A stretch of DNA of 9,393 nucleotides from Armatimonadota bacterium. Its GTDB lineage: Bacteria > Armatimonadota > UBA5829. How positions within the stretch are numbered: position 1 is the stretch's first letter; each line of letters opens with the position of its first letter. Below, one piece after another: positions 1 through 7,369 of this stretch. Below the pieces are notes generated by a model. That model did no database searches, was not told where the DNA came from, and saw only the letters and a list, made by a program, of their open reading frames with translations. Position numbers and translations under genes: made by a program. The stretch lies in assembly GCA_023398345.1 (NCBI GenBank), contig JAEWSK010000148.1, forward strand, positions 1 to 9,393. Reading direction: 5' to 3'.

Positions 1-339
1 CTGCCGGTTAAGGTTTTCACCAACCTCGACGAAGCTCTTGAAGGCGCGGATGTCGTAAACATACTTCGCATTCAATTGGAGCGAATGGACAGAGGGTTCT
101 TTCCCAGCATTAGAGAATATTCGAGGCTATTTGGCATATCGAAAGACAGGCTCGCGAAGTGCAAGCCCGACGTGCTGGTAATGCATCCCGGCCCGATGAA
201 CCGCGGCGTTGAAATTGCGCCCGACGTTGCAGATGGGCAATACTCGGTCATAACGGATCAGGTGACCAATGGGGTCGCGGTGCGAATGGCGCTTCTTTAC
301 CTATTGCTCGGAGGTGGCGCAAGTGTATCTGCTGCTTAA
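1..339 (+). CDS. pyrB: Aspartate carbamoyltransferase catalytic subunit, C-terminal part (5' end outside window)
   Basis: The first reading frame is open from base 1 to a TAA stop and gives the last 112 residues of aspartate carbamoyltransferase, which condenses carbamoyl phosphate with L-aspartate to N-carbamoyl-aspartate in the cytosol, the committed step of pyrimidine synthesis. The fragment starts in the L-aspartate-binding domain ([19 protein letters not shown]) and contains the family hallmarks RIQLERM (residues 23-29 of the fragment), [13 protein letters not shown] (about 60-72) and the closing helix [16 protein letters not shown]. The HPGP and NRG residues belong to the substrate-binding region in this family. 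An ATG at base 76 lies inside the conserved domain and is not the start. The end overlaps the start of pyrC by 17 bp, so the two are translationally coupled. No frameshift is visible. About 190-200 N-terminal residues are presumably to the left of the window. The identification is firm; regulation cannot be judged without the upstream leader. Confidence 0.96.
   Translation: MPVKVFTNLDEALEGADVVNILRIQLERMDRGFFPSIREYSRLFGISKDRLAKCKPDVLVMHPGPMNRGVEIAPDVADGQYSVITDQVTNGVAVRMALLYLLLGGGASVSAA
310..315 (+). promoter_or_regulatory. Shine-Dalgarno site that fixes the pyrC start
   Basis: GGAGGT lies inside the 3' end of pyrB and is followed by a 7-nt spacer and GTG at 323. It supports GTG 323 over the ATG at 269 and the GTG at 314, which overlaps the site itself. 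Confidence 0.75.
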
Positions 340-1594
340 AAATGGGCGAATCATCGACCCTAGCCGATCTATTGATGTAATCGGCGATTTGCTGATCGTT
401 GACGGCAAGATCGTGGGGATCGACAAGCCCGCGCCGTCGAGCGACGGGCAGACAATCGATTGCACGGGGCTTGTGATTGCGCCGGGGCTAATCGACATGC
501 ACGTCCATCTGCGCGAACCGGGATTCGAGCACAAAGAAACAATTGCAACGGGCGCAAAGGCCGCCGCCGCGGGAGGGTTCACAAGTATTCTGGCAATGCC
601 GAACACGAAACCCGCAATTGACAATCGCGCAGTGGTTGAATATGTGCTTAACGAGGGCAAGCGCGCCGACGTAAATATCCTCACATCCGGTGCAGCAACC
701 AAGGCTAACGAAAGCACGGAAATGGCCGAGATTGGGGATATGATCGAAGCCGGGGCGGTCGCGATTTCCGACGATGCGTTTCCAGTGCAGAGCGCCGATC
801 TGCTGCGGCGAGTTATGGAGTACTGCTCAATATTTGACGTGCCGGTGCTAACTCACTGCGAGGACAAAACGCTCACGCTGGACTCAGTGATGAACGAGGG
901 ATTGAACTCCACCATACTGGGGCTGAGGCCGTGGCCGAGGCAGGCTGAAGAAATAATGGTCTTGCGCAATATTCTGCTCGCGCAGCTCTCAGGATGTAGG
1001 TTGCATATTCAACACGTCAGCACAGCGGGATCGGTCGAAGCCGTAAAATGGGCGAAGGCAAAGGGCATTAAAGTAACATGCGAGACATGCCCGCAGTATT
1101 TTTCTCTTACTGACGATGCGCTCTGCGCATACAATACAAATGCAAAGATGAACCCGCCACTTCGCGCACAAAGCGATATAGAGGCAATAAAGGCAGGGTT
1201 AATTGATGGCACGATAGATGCGATTGCCACCGACCATGCGCCGCATTCGCTCGAAGACAAGCAAGTGGAATTGCAATACGCGGCATTTGGGATAGTCGGG
1301 CTTGAAACTTCGCTTGCACTGACAATAACGAATCTTGTAAAACCCGGCGTATTATCGCTGCCGGATGCAATAGCAAAAATGACAGTCGCGCCCGCCGGCA
1401 TTCTTGGACTTGAAGCAGGAACGCTCGCCGAAGGGTCAGTGGCTGATGTGACTGTAATCGACATCGAGGCAAAAAATACTGTGCGGGCAGATGAGTTTAA
1501 GTCAATGGGGCGAAATACGCCGTTCGAGGGCTTTGAGTTGATTGGAAAAGCAGCGGCGACCATAGTGGCAGGCAAAATCGTATATCAACATTGA
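323..1594 (+). CDS. pyrC: Dihydroorotase, type I (zinc metalloenzyme)
   Basis: Cyclises N-carbamoyl-L-aspartate to L-dihydroorotate, the third step of pyrimidine synthesis, in the cytosol. The frame is open from an ATG at 269, but the first 18 codons are pyrB sequence read in another frame. A GGAGGT site places the start at GTG 323, giving 423 residues, the usual length for the bacterial type I enzyme. Metal ligands of this amidohydrolase family are visible: the HxH pair in [10 protein letters not shown] (His60, His62), an Asp in ISDDAF (about 150-151), His178 in LTHCED, His231 in HIQHVSTAG, and Asp304 in ATDHAPH. The family motifs MPNT (92-95), AKMNPPLR and the C-terminal GRNTPFEG (about 396-403) are also present, so it looks catalytically intact and not like the inactive DHOase homologues that accompany some PyrB proteins. 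It overlaps pyrB by 17 bp and is followed by 77 bp before pyrE. Confidence 0.96.
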   Translation: MYLLLKNGRIIDPSRSIDVIGDLLIVDGKIVGIDKPAPSSDGQTIDCTGLVIAPGLIDMHVHLREPGFEHKETIATGAKAAAAGGFTSILAMPNTKPAIDNRAVVEYVLNEGKRADVNILTSGAATKANESTEMAEIGDMIEAGAVAISDDAFPVQSADLLRRVMEYCSIFDVPVLTHCEDKTLTLDSVMNEGLNSTILGLRPWPRQAEEIMVLRNILLAQLSGCRLHIQHVSTAGSVEAVKWAKAKGIKVTCETCPQYFSLTDDALCAYNTNAKMNPPLRAQSDIEAIKAGLIDGTIDAIATDHAPHSLEDKQVELQYAAFGIVGLETSLALTITNLVKPGVLSLPDAIAKMTVAPAGILGLEAGTLAEGSVADVTVIDIEAKNTVRADEFKSMGRNTPFEGFELIGKAAATIVAGKIVYQH

Positions 1595-1607
1595 GGCGAG
1601 TTTACCC

Positions 1608-1645
1608 CACCCTATCCTCGTAGGAAAGGACAATTGGATTGGGTG
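1608..1645 (+). other. Imperfect stem-loop in the pyrC-pyrE spacer
   Basis: CACCCTATCC (1608-1617) can pair with GGATTGGGTG (1636-1645) through nine of ten positions (one T-T mismatch) around an 18-nt loop. There is no T-run after it, so it is not a typical terminator. It may be an intercistronic mRNA structure, or chance. Confidence 0.3.
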
Positions 1646-1671
1646 CAGATATATAGGTTGGTGGATAGTAA

Positions 1672-2280
1672 ATGACTGAACTTTATAATAAGATCTTCGA
1701 CGCCGGGTGCATTAAATTCGGTGAGTTCAAGTTAAAAAGCGGGATTATGTCGCCTGTATATTGCGACTTTAGAGGACTCGTCTCAAAGCCCGAGTTGCTT
1801 AGAGAAATCGGACTGGCGTTGGGCAAAAAGGCCAAACAAATCGGATACGGCAATACCCACGATAGGCTGGCAGGGATTCCATATGCAGGGCTGCCGTTGG
1901 GAATCGCAGCAAGCATTGCGTCGGGCATACCGATGATCTACCCGCGCAAAGAGGCCAAAGAATACGGCACAAAAAAGCTCATCGAAGGTATTTTCGACGA
2001 GGGAGACAGAGTTCTTATTATAGATGACATTATTACTGACGGCGCATCCAAGATCGAGACGATTGCGCCGCTCAAAGAAGCCGGACTGATCGTAAATGAT
2101 GTGCTAATAATTCTCGACAGAGAACAGGGCGGCGATAAAATATTGCTCAAGGCAGGTTACAAGCTGCACTCGCTCGGCAAACTCAGCGAGGTGCTCGATG
2201 CACTCGTCGCAGCAGGCAAAGTTGAGACGCAAATGCAGGCGAAAGTTGCGGAATTTATAAAGTCAAATCAGTTTGCGTAA
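1672..2280 (+). CDS. pyrE: Orotate phosphoribosyltransferase, UMP-synthase-like subtype
   Basis: Transfers ribose-5-phosphate from PRPP to orotate, giving OMP (fifth step of UMP synthesis). The 202-residue protein has the PRTase fold motifs in order: the N-terminal orotate-binding segment KLKSGIMSPVYCDFRGL (about 20-36), the flexible catalytic loop RKEAKEYGTKKLIEG (about 92-106) and the PRPP-binding loop VLIIDDIITDGASK (114-127). The wording of these segments and of ILDREQGG (147-154) recalls the OPRT domain of eukaryotic UMP synthase more than the E. coli or Bacillus PyrE; this is recognition from memory, not an alignment. Unlike UMP synthase there is no fused OMP decarboxylase: the frame stops normally, and no pyrF follows. 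ATG 1672 is preceded by a weak GGTGGA site at 1660-1665 with a 6-nt spacer. It lies 77 bp after pyrC and 82 bp before carA, on the same strand, consistent with one operon. Confidence 0.94.
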   Translation: MTELYNKIFDAGCIKFGEFKLKSGIMSPVYCDFRGLVSKPELLREIGLALGKKAKQIGYGNTHDRLAGIPYAGLPLGIAASIASGIPMIYPRKEAKEYGTKKLIEGIFDEGDRVLIIDDIITDGASKIETIAPLKEAGLIVNDVLIILDREQGGDKILLKAGYKLHSLGKLSEVLDALVAAGKVETQMQAKVAEFIKSNQFA

Positions 2281-2319
2281 ATAGTCACCCACAAAGAAGC
2301 AATTAAATAACCGTTGACC

Positions 2320-2339
2320 GTCGATTGACGACAGTCGAC
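2320..2339 (+). other. Short stem-loop upstream of carA
   Basis: GTCGATTG and CAGTCGAC form an 8-bp stem (one G-U wobble) closed by a 4-nt ACGA loop. It ends 11 nt before the carA Shine-Dalgarno site and has no T-run. It could affect carA translation or mRNA processing; function is inferred only from position. Confidence 0.35.
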
Positions 2340-2350
2340 TCCATTAACTT

Positions 2351-2355
2351 AGGAG
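2351..2355 (+). promoter_or_regulatory. Shine-Dalgarno site that fixes a TTG start for carA
   Basis: AGGAG followed by a 7-nt spacer and TTG at 2363. The encoded N-terminus (MRAILLLADGTSFEG) is the normal start of CarA, so the TTG start is well supported. Confidence 0.75.
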
Positions 2356-2362
2356 TTTTTAC

Positions 2363-3469
2363 TTGAGAGCGATTCTACTACTTGCTGACGGAACATCATT
2401 TGAAGGAGAGTCGATAGGAGCGTCCGGCACAACCATCGGCGAAGCCGTGTTTGCTACTGCGATGACGGGCTATCAAGAAATGCTTACCGACCCGTCGTTT
2501 GCCGGGCAGTTGCTCACCTTAACCTACCCGCTCGTCGGCAACTACGGCGTCAACACCGAAGACGTGGAGTCGGGCAAAATTCAAGTTGCGGGATTTATCA
2601 TCCGCGAGCTTTGCGAAAAGCACAGCAACTGGCGGTCGTGCATGAGCCTGCGCAATTATCTCGTGCAAAACAACACCGTAGCGATACAAGGAATAGACAC
2701 CCGCGCACTCACGCGCCACCTTCGAGTAAGCGGCGTTATGATGGGCGCAATGTCCACCGAACTTACCACCGCCGAGCTTCGCGCCAAAATCGAAAATACA
2801 CCCTACTATGGCGATATAAACTTCGTAGAAAAGGTCTCTACAAACGACATTTATAAATGGACAGGTGATGAGTGCAGCAAACTCGGAGACTGCCCGGAGC
2901 CACGCTGCAAAGTAGCCGTCATCGACTGCGGCATCAAGCGCAATATAGCCCGATGTCTTGCTAAGCGCGGCTGCACAGTGACTATATTGCCTTGGAACGC
3001 ATCGGCCGATGACGTGCTAAAAACAAACCCGGACGGCGTAGTGTTTTCGCCGGGGCCGGGCGATCCGACTCGGCTTACGGATACAGCCGCCACGCTTAAA
3101 TCACTAATAGGCAAAAAGCCGATGCTGGGAATATGTCTGGGCCACCAGATGTTTGGAATGGCGATGGGCGGAGACATTATCAAGCTCAAATTCGGGCATC
3201 GCGGCGCGAATCACCCCGTTAAAAACATCATAACCGGCAAGGTAAGCATTACATCACAAAATCATGGCTACGCGGTCGATCCCGATAAGCTCTCCGACGA
3301 AGTGGAAGTCACGCGAATTAACCTAAACGACAACACGGTCGAGGGGTTGCGCCACAAGCATCTGCCGATATTTTCTATTCAGTATCACCCAGAGGCGTCG
3401 GCGGGGCCGCTCGATGAGGGCTATTTATTCGAGGAATTTGTACAAAGCGTGCTGGAAGCGAAGGCGTAA
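2363..3469 (+). CDS. carA: Carbamoyl-phosphate synthetase small (glutaminase) subunit
   Basis: Hydrolyses glutamine and channels the ammonia to CarB for carbamoyl phosphate synthesis, feeding both pyrimidines and arginine. The 368 residues match the family's usual length. Residues 1-150 are the CPSase small-chain N-terminal domain (FEGESIGA, then TGYQEMLTDPSFAGQ and TYPLVGNYGVN), followed by a class I glutamine amidotransferase domain from about 183 to 365. The catalytic triad is visible: nucleophile Cys258 in LGICLGHQ, His342 and Glu344 in QYHPEAS. VFSPGPGDP (227-235) and KFGHRGANHPV (276-286) are further family motifs. Translation starts at TTG 2363, chosen for its AGGAG site and because it gives the canonical N-terminus. 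In many bacteria carB follows directly; here a small membrane-protein gene and 264 bp intervene. No mutation of a key residue is seen, so the protein should be active. Confidence 0.97.
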   Translation: MRAILLLADGTSFEGESIGASGTTIGEAVFATAMTGYQEMLTDPSFAGQLLTLTYPLVGNYGVNTEDVESGKIQVAGFIIRELCEKHSNWRSCMSLRNYLVQNNTVAIQGIDTRALTRHLRVSGVMMGAMSTELTTAELRAKIENTPYYGDINFVEKVSTNDIYKWTGDECSKLGDCPEPRCKVAVIDCGIKRNIARCLAKRGCTVTILPWNASADDVLKTNPDGVVFSPGPGDPTRLTDTAATLKSLIGKKPMLGICLGHQMFGMAMGGDIIKLKFGHRGANHPVKNIITGKVSITSQNHGYAVDPDKLSDEVEVTRINLNDNTVEGLRHKHLPIFSIQYHPEASAGPLDEGYLFEEFVQSVLEAKA

Positions 3470-3475
3470 ATAAAT

Positions 3476-3646
3476 ATGATTGACTATAGATACATATTCA
3501 CCGGCATTTTGCTGGTCTACGGAATTTACAGTATTCGTCAGGGGATCAAGCAGCATAAAAAGTCCGATATCGCGCTCGGCATAGTATGTCTGCTGGGATT
3601 TGCGGCGACGGTCGTTTTGCGAATAGCCGAGACTCAAAATCGCTGA
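3476..3646 (+). CDS. Small two-helix membrane protein of unknown function between carA and carB
   Basis: A 56-codon frame runs from ATG 3476 to TGA 3644, starting 6 bp after the carA stop. The product begins MIDYRYIFTGILLVYGIYSI and is strongly amphipathic in layout: a hydrophobic stretch at about residues 7-20, a short basic polar loop RQGIKQHKKSD (21-31), a second hydrophobic stretch at about 32-49, and a polar tail RIAETQNR. This is the pattern of a helical hairpin in the membrane; by the positive-inside rule the loop would face the cytoplasm. The ribosome site is weak (AAGG at 3461-3464, 11 nt away), so translation may be coupled to carA termination. The next gene, carB, starts 87 bp further on. 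I do not recognise the family. Evidence that it is real rests on the clean hydrophobic-loop-hydrophobic design, in-operon placement and the fact that the carA-carB gap would otherwise be unusually long; conservation has not been tested. Confidence 0.55.
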   Translation: MIDYRYIFTGILLVYGIYSIRQGIKQHKKSDIALGIVCLLGFAATVVLRIAETQNR

Positions 3647-3733
3647 AAAAATATTTATATAGATTTTTTTAACGGACAACATGTCCAAAACGAACTATGG
3701 ACTAATAACGAAAAACCGACAACTGGAGTTTTA

Positions 3734-6700
3734 ATGCCAAAGCGTGCTGATCTTAAGAAAGTAATGGTAGTGGGGAGTGGGCCGATTATTATCGGCCAGG
3801 CGGCGGAGTTCGACTACGCAGGAACGCAGGCGTGCAAGGCGCTGCGCGAGGAAGGCATATCGGTCGTGCTGATAAACTCCAACCCAGCCACGATAATGAC
3901 CGACGTAGACGTCGCCGACAAGGTCTATATCGAGCCGATCAACGTCGAATTCGCAACCCGCGTCATCGAGCAAGAGCGACCCGACGGCCTGCTGCCTACA
4001 CTCGGCGGCCAGACCGGCCTCAATCTCGCCGTGGAGCTTGCCAACGCGGGTGTACTTGATAAATATAATGTAAAGATGCTCGGCACGCCGCTCGATTCTA
4101 TTCAGAACGCTGAAGATAGAGAGCTGTTTAGAACACTGATGCGCGAGATCGGCGAGCCTGTTCCAGAGAGTTGGATCGTGCAGACGCGCGAGGAACTCGA
4201 AGCGATACTTGATGAAAACCCACCTTGGCCGCTGATCGTCCGACCCGCCTACACGCTCGGCGGAACCGGCGGCGGCGTCGCGCATGACGCAGCCGAACTG
4301 TTGGAAATCGGCTCGCGCGGCTTAAAGCTCTCATTAAAAAGCCAAGTTATGATCGAGAGATGCCTGATTGGTTGGAAAGAAGTCGAGTACGAAGTGATGC
4401 GGGATGCAAACGACACATGCATTCAAATTTGCTCGATGGAAAACTTCGATCCTATGGGAGTCCACACCGGCGACTCGATAGTTGTCGCGCCGATTCAAAC
4501 TCTCACCGACAAAGAGTATCAGATGCTGCGCTCGGCTTCACTTAAGATAATTAGAGCGCTAAAAATCGAAGGCGGCTGCAACGTCCAGCTTGCAATGAGC
4601 CCAAATAGCTTCGACTACTTCGTCATAGAAGTCAACCCCAGGGTCAGCCGATCCTCAGCGCTAGCGTCAAAGGCAACAGGCTATCCAATTGCGCGAGTGG
4701 CTGCAAAGATCGCCGTCGGGCTTGATCTCGACGAAATACCCAACGCAGTTACCGGAAAAACAAAGGCCGCGTTCGAGCCGACCATAGACTATATCGTCGC
4801 AAAAATCCCGCGCTGGCCGTTTGATAAGTTCTATCAGGCCGACCGCACCATCGGCACGCAGATGAAGGCAACCGGCGAGGTAATGTCCATAGACCGCACA
4901 TTCGAGGCCGCCATAATGAAAGCCGTGCGCTCGCTGGAAATAGGTCTGCACTGGCTCAGGCTAAAAAATGCTGACGAACTCACGGAGTCAGATATAGATA
5001 AAATGCTTGTAACTGCCACAGATGAGCGCTTGTTCGTCGTAGCCGAAGCACTTAGGCGCGGTTATTCAGTCGAACGCATCGCCAGGCTGTCCAACATCGA
5101 CCCGTGGTTCCTCGAAAAGATCCTCAATATTATTAAAATGGAAAACGAACTCAGAGAGCGTGCGGACGAACTGCGGGCGATAACATCCGGCCAGATTGCA
5201 GCCCAGCCCGGAGCAATAGATTTGCTGCGGCGCGCAAAAGAGATGAGATTTCCTGACAAAGTGATTTCGAATCTGACGGGTGCACTTGAAAATCAGCTTC
5301 GGTTTATCCAAAAGAAGCTGGGCATGCTGCCGGTCTACAAGATGGTCGACACATGCGCCGCCGAATTTGAGGCTGAGACGCCTTATTTCTATTCGTGTGG
5401 TGAACGGGAAGACGAAACAGGGTGTATTGAGGCTTCACCGTCCTCTTATATTGAGAGCGAACAGCAGAGAGAAAAAAGCAAAGATGTCCCCAACAAGCCA
5501 AAAGCTATCGTTATTGGATCGGGGCCTATACGTATCGGCCAAGGGGTCGAGTTCGATTACTGCTCGGTTCACTCGGCATGGGCGCTAAAAGACGCAGGCT
5601 ATGAGTCGATTATTATAAATAATAATCCCGAAACGGTCTCTACGGACTTTGATACGTCCGACAGGCTCTACTTCGAGCCGCTGACGGTCGAGGACGTGCT
5701 CAATATTATTGCATACGAACAGCCCGACGGTGTTATACTTCAATTCGGCGGGCAGACTGCAATAAACTTGGCAAAACCACTGCATGCTATGGGCGTGCCC
5801 ATATTCGGCAGCGATTTTAAATCCATCGACATCGCCGAGGACAGAGATAAGTTCGAGAAGATTCTGAGCGAACTCGATATTCCAAAACCTGCCGGTCGGG
5901 CAATATTTGGAGCCGACGCAGCCGTGCAAGTCGCGAAAGAAATAGGCTACCCTGTGCTAGTGCGGCCAAGTTATGTGCTGGGTGGGCGCGCAATGGAAAT
6001 TGTTTACGCCGAAGCAGAGCTTAGGCAATATATGAAGCACGCAGTCGATATAAGCCCCGACCCCGACGCGCCTATTTTGGTGGACAAATATGTAATGGGC
6101 AAAGAAGTCGAGGTGGATGTAATAGCCGACGGCGTCGATTGCCTGCTGCCGGGTATTATGGAACACATCGAAAGAGCGGGCGTCCACTCGGGTGACAGCA
6201 TGGCCGTCTGCCCTCCGCAGACGCTGTCGCAAGACATAATCGACCAGATCGTCTCGCATGCGACAAAGCTTGCAATGGCCCTCGAAGTGCGCGGACTGAT
6301 GAACTGCCAGTTCGTCGTTGACGGTGATGAAGTCCAAGTCATTGAGGTGAACCCTCGTGCAAGCCGCACCGTGCCATATCTATCTAAAATTACCGGCGTG
6401 CCGATGATTCAAGTGGCGACAAACGTCGTGCTCGGCAAGAGTTTAAAGGAACAGGGCTACAAGTCAGGGCTATACAAACAGCAGCCTAGTCTGGCTGTGA
6501 AAGCGCCTGTGTTCAGCTTCCAGAAGCTCACCGAAGTCGATGTGTCGTTAGGGCCGGAAATGAAATCTACCGGCGAGATAATGGGCATCGACATGGACTT
6601 CTCGCGCGCCCTTTATAAGGCGATGATCGCATCCGGCCTCGACGCGCCCGTCGGCGGAAAAATGATCGCGACTATTGCCGATCAAGATAAAGAAGAGGCA

Positions 6701-7069
6701 TTGCCGATCATACGCGACTTTGTATGCGAACTTGGCTATGAGGTCTACGCGACCGAGGGAACTGCGCGCTATCTGACGCAAAACGGAGTAGCTGCAACTC
6801 AAGTCGGCAAGATTTCAAATGACGAGAGTCTCAATTTGATGGACTTGGTTGTGGGCAATAAAGTCGACCTGCTTATAAACACCGCCTCCAAAGACCGCAA
6901 AATCGAGCAAGAAGCGGCAGTTATCCGCAAGGCAAGCGTGCAGCGGTATATTCCATGCCTAACCTCGCTCGACACTGCAAAAGCACTTTTGCGCGCGCTG
7001 AACTCCAAGAAAAAGGGCGAAAAACCTGCCTGCCTGCCAGTGGATAGGTATCTTAAGGGAACACCATAG
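3734..7069 (+). CDS. carB: Carbamoyl-phosphate synthetase large subunit
   Basis: Uses two ATP, bicarbonate and ammonia from CarA to make carbamoyl phosphate. The 1111 residues comprise the carboxyphosphate half (1 to about 400, with [19 protein letters not shown] at 12-30, [13 protein letters not shown] at 169-181 and the metal-binding [17 protein letters not shown] at 297-313), the oligomerisation domain (about 401-550), the carbamoyl-phosphate half (about 588-970, with [18 protein letters not shown] at 593-610, [12 protein letters not shown] at 743-754 and [17 protein letters not shown] at 869-885) and the C-terminal MGS-like allosteric domain (about 972-1090, ATEGTARYL at 1006-1014, INTASKDRK at 1048-1056). 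It is longer than E. coli CarB (1073), mainly because of a polar stretch at about 555-588 linking the two halves. ATG 3734 follows a GGAG site at 3725-3728 with 5 nt spacing and gives the standard N-terminus. It is the last gene before a terminator. Confidence 0.97.
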   Translation: MPKRADLKKVMVVGSGPIIIGQAAEFDYAGTQACKALREEGISVVLINSNPATIMTDVDVADKVYIEPINVEFATRVIEQERPDGLLPTLGGQTGLNLAVELANAGVLDKYNVKMLGTPLDSIQNAEDRELFRTLMREIGEPVPESWIVQTREELEAILDENPPWPLIVRPAYTLGGTGGGVAHDAAELLEIGSRGLKLSLKSQVMIERCLIGWKEVEYEVMRDANDTCIQICSMENFDPMGVHTGDSIVVAPIQTLTDKEYQMLRSASLKIIRALKIEGGCNVQLAMSPNSFDYFVIEVNPRVSRSSALASKATGYPIARVAAKIAVGLDLDEIPNAVTGKTKAAFEPTIDYIVAKIPRWPFDKFYQADRTIGTQMKATGEVMSIDRTFEAAIMKAVRSLEIGLHWLRLKNADELTESDIDKMLVTATDERLFVVAEALRRGYSVERIARLSNIDPWFLEKILNIIKMENELRERADELRAITSGQIAAQPGAIDLLRRAKEMRFPDKVISNLTGALENQLRFIQKKLGMLPVYKMVDTCAAEFEAETPYFYSCGEREDETGCIEASPSSYIESEQQREKSKDVPNKPKAIVIGSGPIRIGQGVEFDYCSVHSAWALKDAGYESIIINNNPETVSTDFDTSDRLYFEPLTVEDVLNIIAYEQPDGVILQFGGQTAINLAKPLHAMGVPIFGSDFKSIDIAEDRDKFEKILSELDIPKPAGRAIFGADAAVQVAKEIGYPVLVRPSYVLGGRAMEIVYAEAELRQYMKHAVDISPDPDAPILVDKYVMGKEVEVDVIADGVDCLLPGIMEHIERAGVHSGDSMAVCPPQTLSQDIIDQIVSHATKLAMALEVRGLMNCQFVVDGDEVQVIEVNPRASRTVPYLSKITGVPMIQVATNVVLGKSLKEQGYKSGLYKQQPSLAVKAPVFSFQKLTEVDVSLGPEMKSTGEIMGIDMDFSRALYKAMIASGLDAPVGGKMIATIADQDKEEALPIIRDFVCELGYEVYATEGTARYLTQNGVAATQVGKISNDESLNLMDLVVGNKVDLLINTASKDRKIEQEAAVIRKASVQRYIPCLTSLDTAKALLRALNSKKKGEKPACLPVDRYLKGTP

Positions 7070-7108
7070 CATTTAGCAATATGCGTTGATATAAATGCGA
7101 TTTTGTTG

Positions 7109-7139
7109 CGCCTTCTCCCCCAGGGAGAGGGCGTTTTTT
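7109..7139 (+). terminator. Rho-independent terminator of the pyrimidine operon
   Basis: CGCCTTCTCCC (7109-7119) pairs with GGGAGAGGGCG (7123-7133) in an 11-bp GC-rich stem with one G-U wobble and a tight CCA loop, followed at once by six T (7134-7139). It lies 40 bp after the carB stop and separates the pyr-car genes from rex. Confidence 0.88.
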
Positions 7140-7279
7140 CATGTCAATCTATAGTGTAAAGATCTTGCTTCTTTCGCAACTTTAAGCGCGATTGGCTGCT
7201 AATCCCCATTCTAAACTGTTCAAATGAGCATATCGCAAGTATTTGCAAGCATACAAGCAAATTGATAAAAACTTACCTA
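7140..7279 (+). other. AT-rich intergenic region upstream of rex promoter
   Basis: This holds no plausible gene. Visible elements are an imperfect palindrome TGTTCAAATGAGCA (7217-7230) and a run of GCAAG-type units at 10-bp spacing (starting at 7235, 7245 and 7255) that includes TTGC...GCAA, an 18-bp imperfect dyad at 7243-7260. Any of these might be a protein-binding site for the promoter just downstream, but none matches a canonical site well. Confidence 0.35.
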
Positions 7280-7308
7280 TTGACACATCTAGAATTTCAC
7301 GGCATAAT
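7280..7308 (+). promoter_or_regulatory. Sigma70-type promoter for rex
   Basis: TTGACA (7280-7285), a 17-bp spacer and CATAAT (7303-7308) give a consensus -35, ideal spacing and a five-of-six -10. Transcription would begin near 7315, leaving a leader of about 55 nt before the rex start. It follows the pyr-operon terminator, so rex and the genes after it form a new transcription unit. Confidence 0.78.
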
Positions 7309-7356
7309 AGATATGTTTATATCGATATGCTTTGATCTATATAGCATCTTGTGCCG

Positions 7357-7364
7357 AAGGAGGT
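7357..7364 (+). promoter_or_regulatory. Strong Shine-Dalgarno site that fixes the rex start
   Basis: AAGGAGGT, a full anti-SD match, sits 5 nt before ATG 7370. The longer in-frame start at 7262 precedes the promoter and can be excluded. Confidence 0.85.
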
Positions 7365-7369
7365 CGGAA

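Noticed and set aside
269..322. In-frame N-terminal extension of PyrC from ATG 269
   Set aside because: These codons lie within the conserved end of pyrB, do not resemble dihydroorotase, and a GGAGGT site points to GTG 323.
1009..1575. Long antisense frame (188 codons) opposite pyrC
   Set aside because: It is a shadow of pyrC codon usage, with no ribosome site, promoter or recognisable domain.
2314..2347. Possible internal promoter before carA (TTGACC and TTGACG as -35 candidates)
   Set aside because: No acceptable -10 hexamer at 16-18 bp from either candidate.
3425..3688. Antisense frame spanning the carA-carB gap
   Set aside because: It competes with the sense 56-codon frame, overlaps the end of carA, and its product lacks any coherent domain; the sense frame has a clearer membrane-protein pattern and position.
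3647..3733. AT-rich carA-carB spacer as a terminator or promoter
   Set aside because: The T-run at 3664-3670 has no GC-rich stem before it, and no -35/-10 pair with good spacing is visible; only a 4-bp GGAC/GTCC hairpin is present.
3731..4285. Long antisense frame (184 codons) opposite carB
   Set aside because: It covers the most conserved part of CarB, and its composition follows from the sense codons; no independent evidence of a gene.
7262..7369. In-frame 36-residue extension of Rex from ATG 7262
   Set aside because: It starts before the -35 element of the promoter that would drive it, has no ribosome site and does not match the family; ATG 7370 has a full Shine-Dalgarno site.
7141..7369. 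Canonical Rex operator (TTGTGAA-N4-TTCACAA) at the rex promoter
   Set aside because: Only a single TTTCAC half-site-like run (7295-7300) is present in the promoter spacer, with no partner on the other side.
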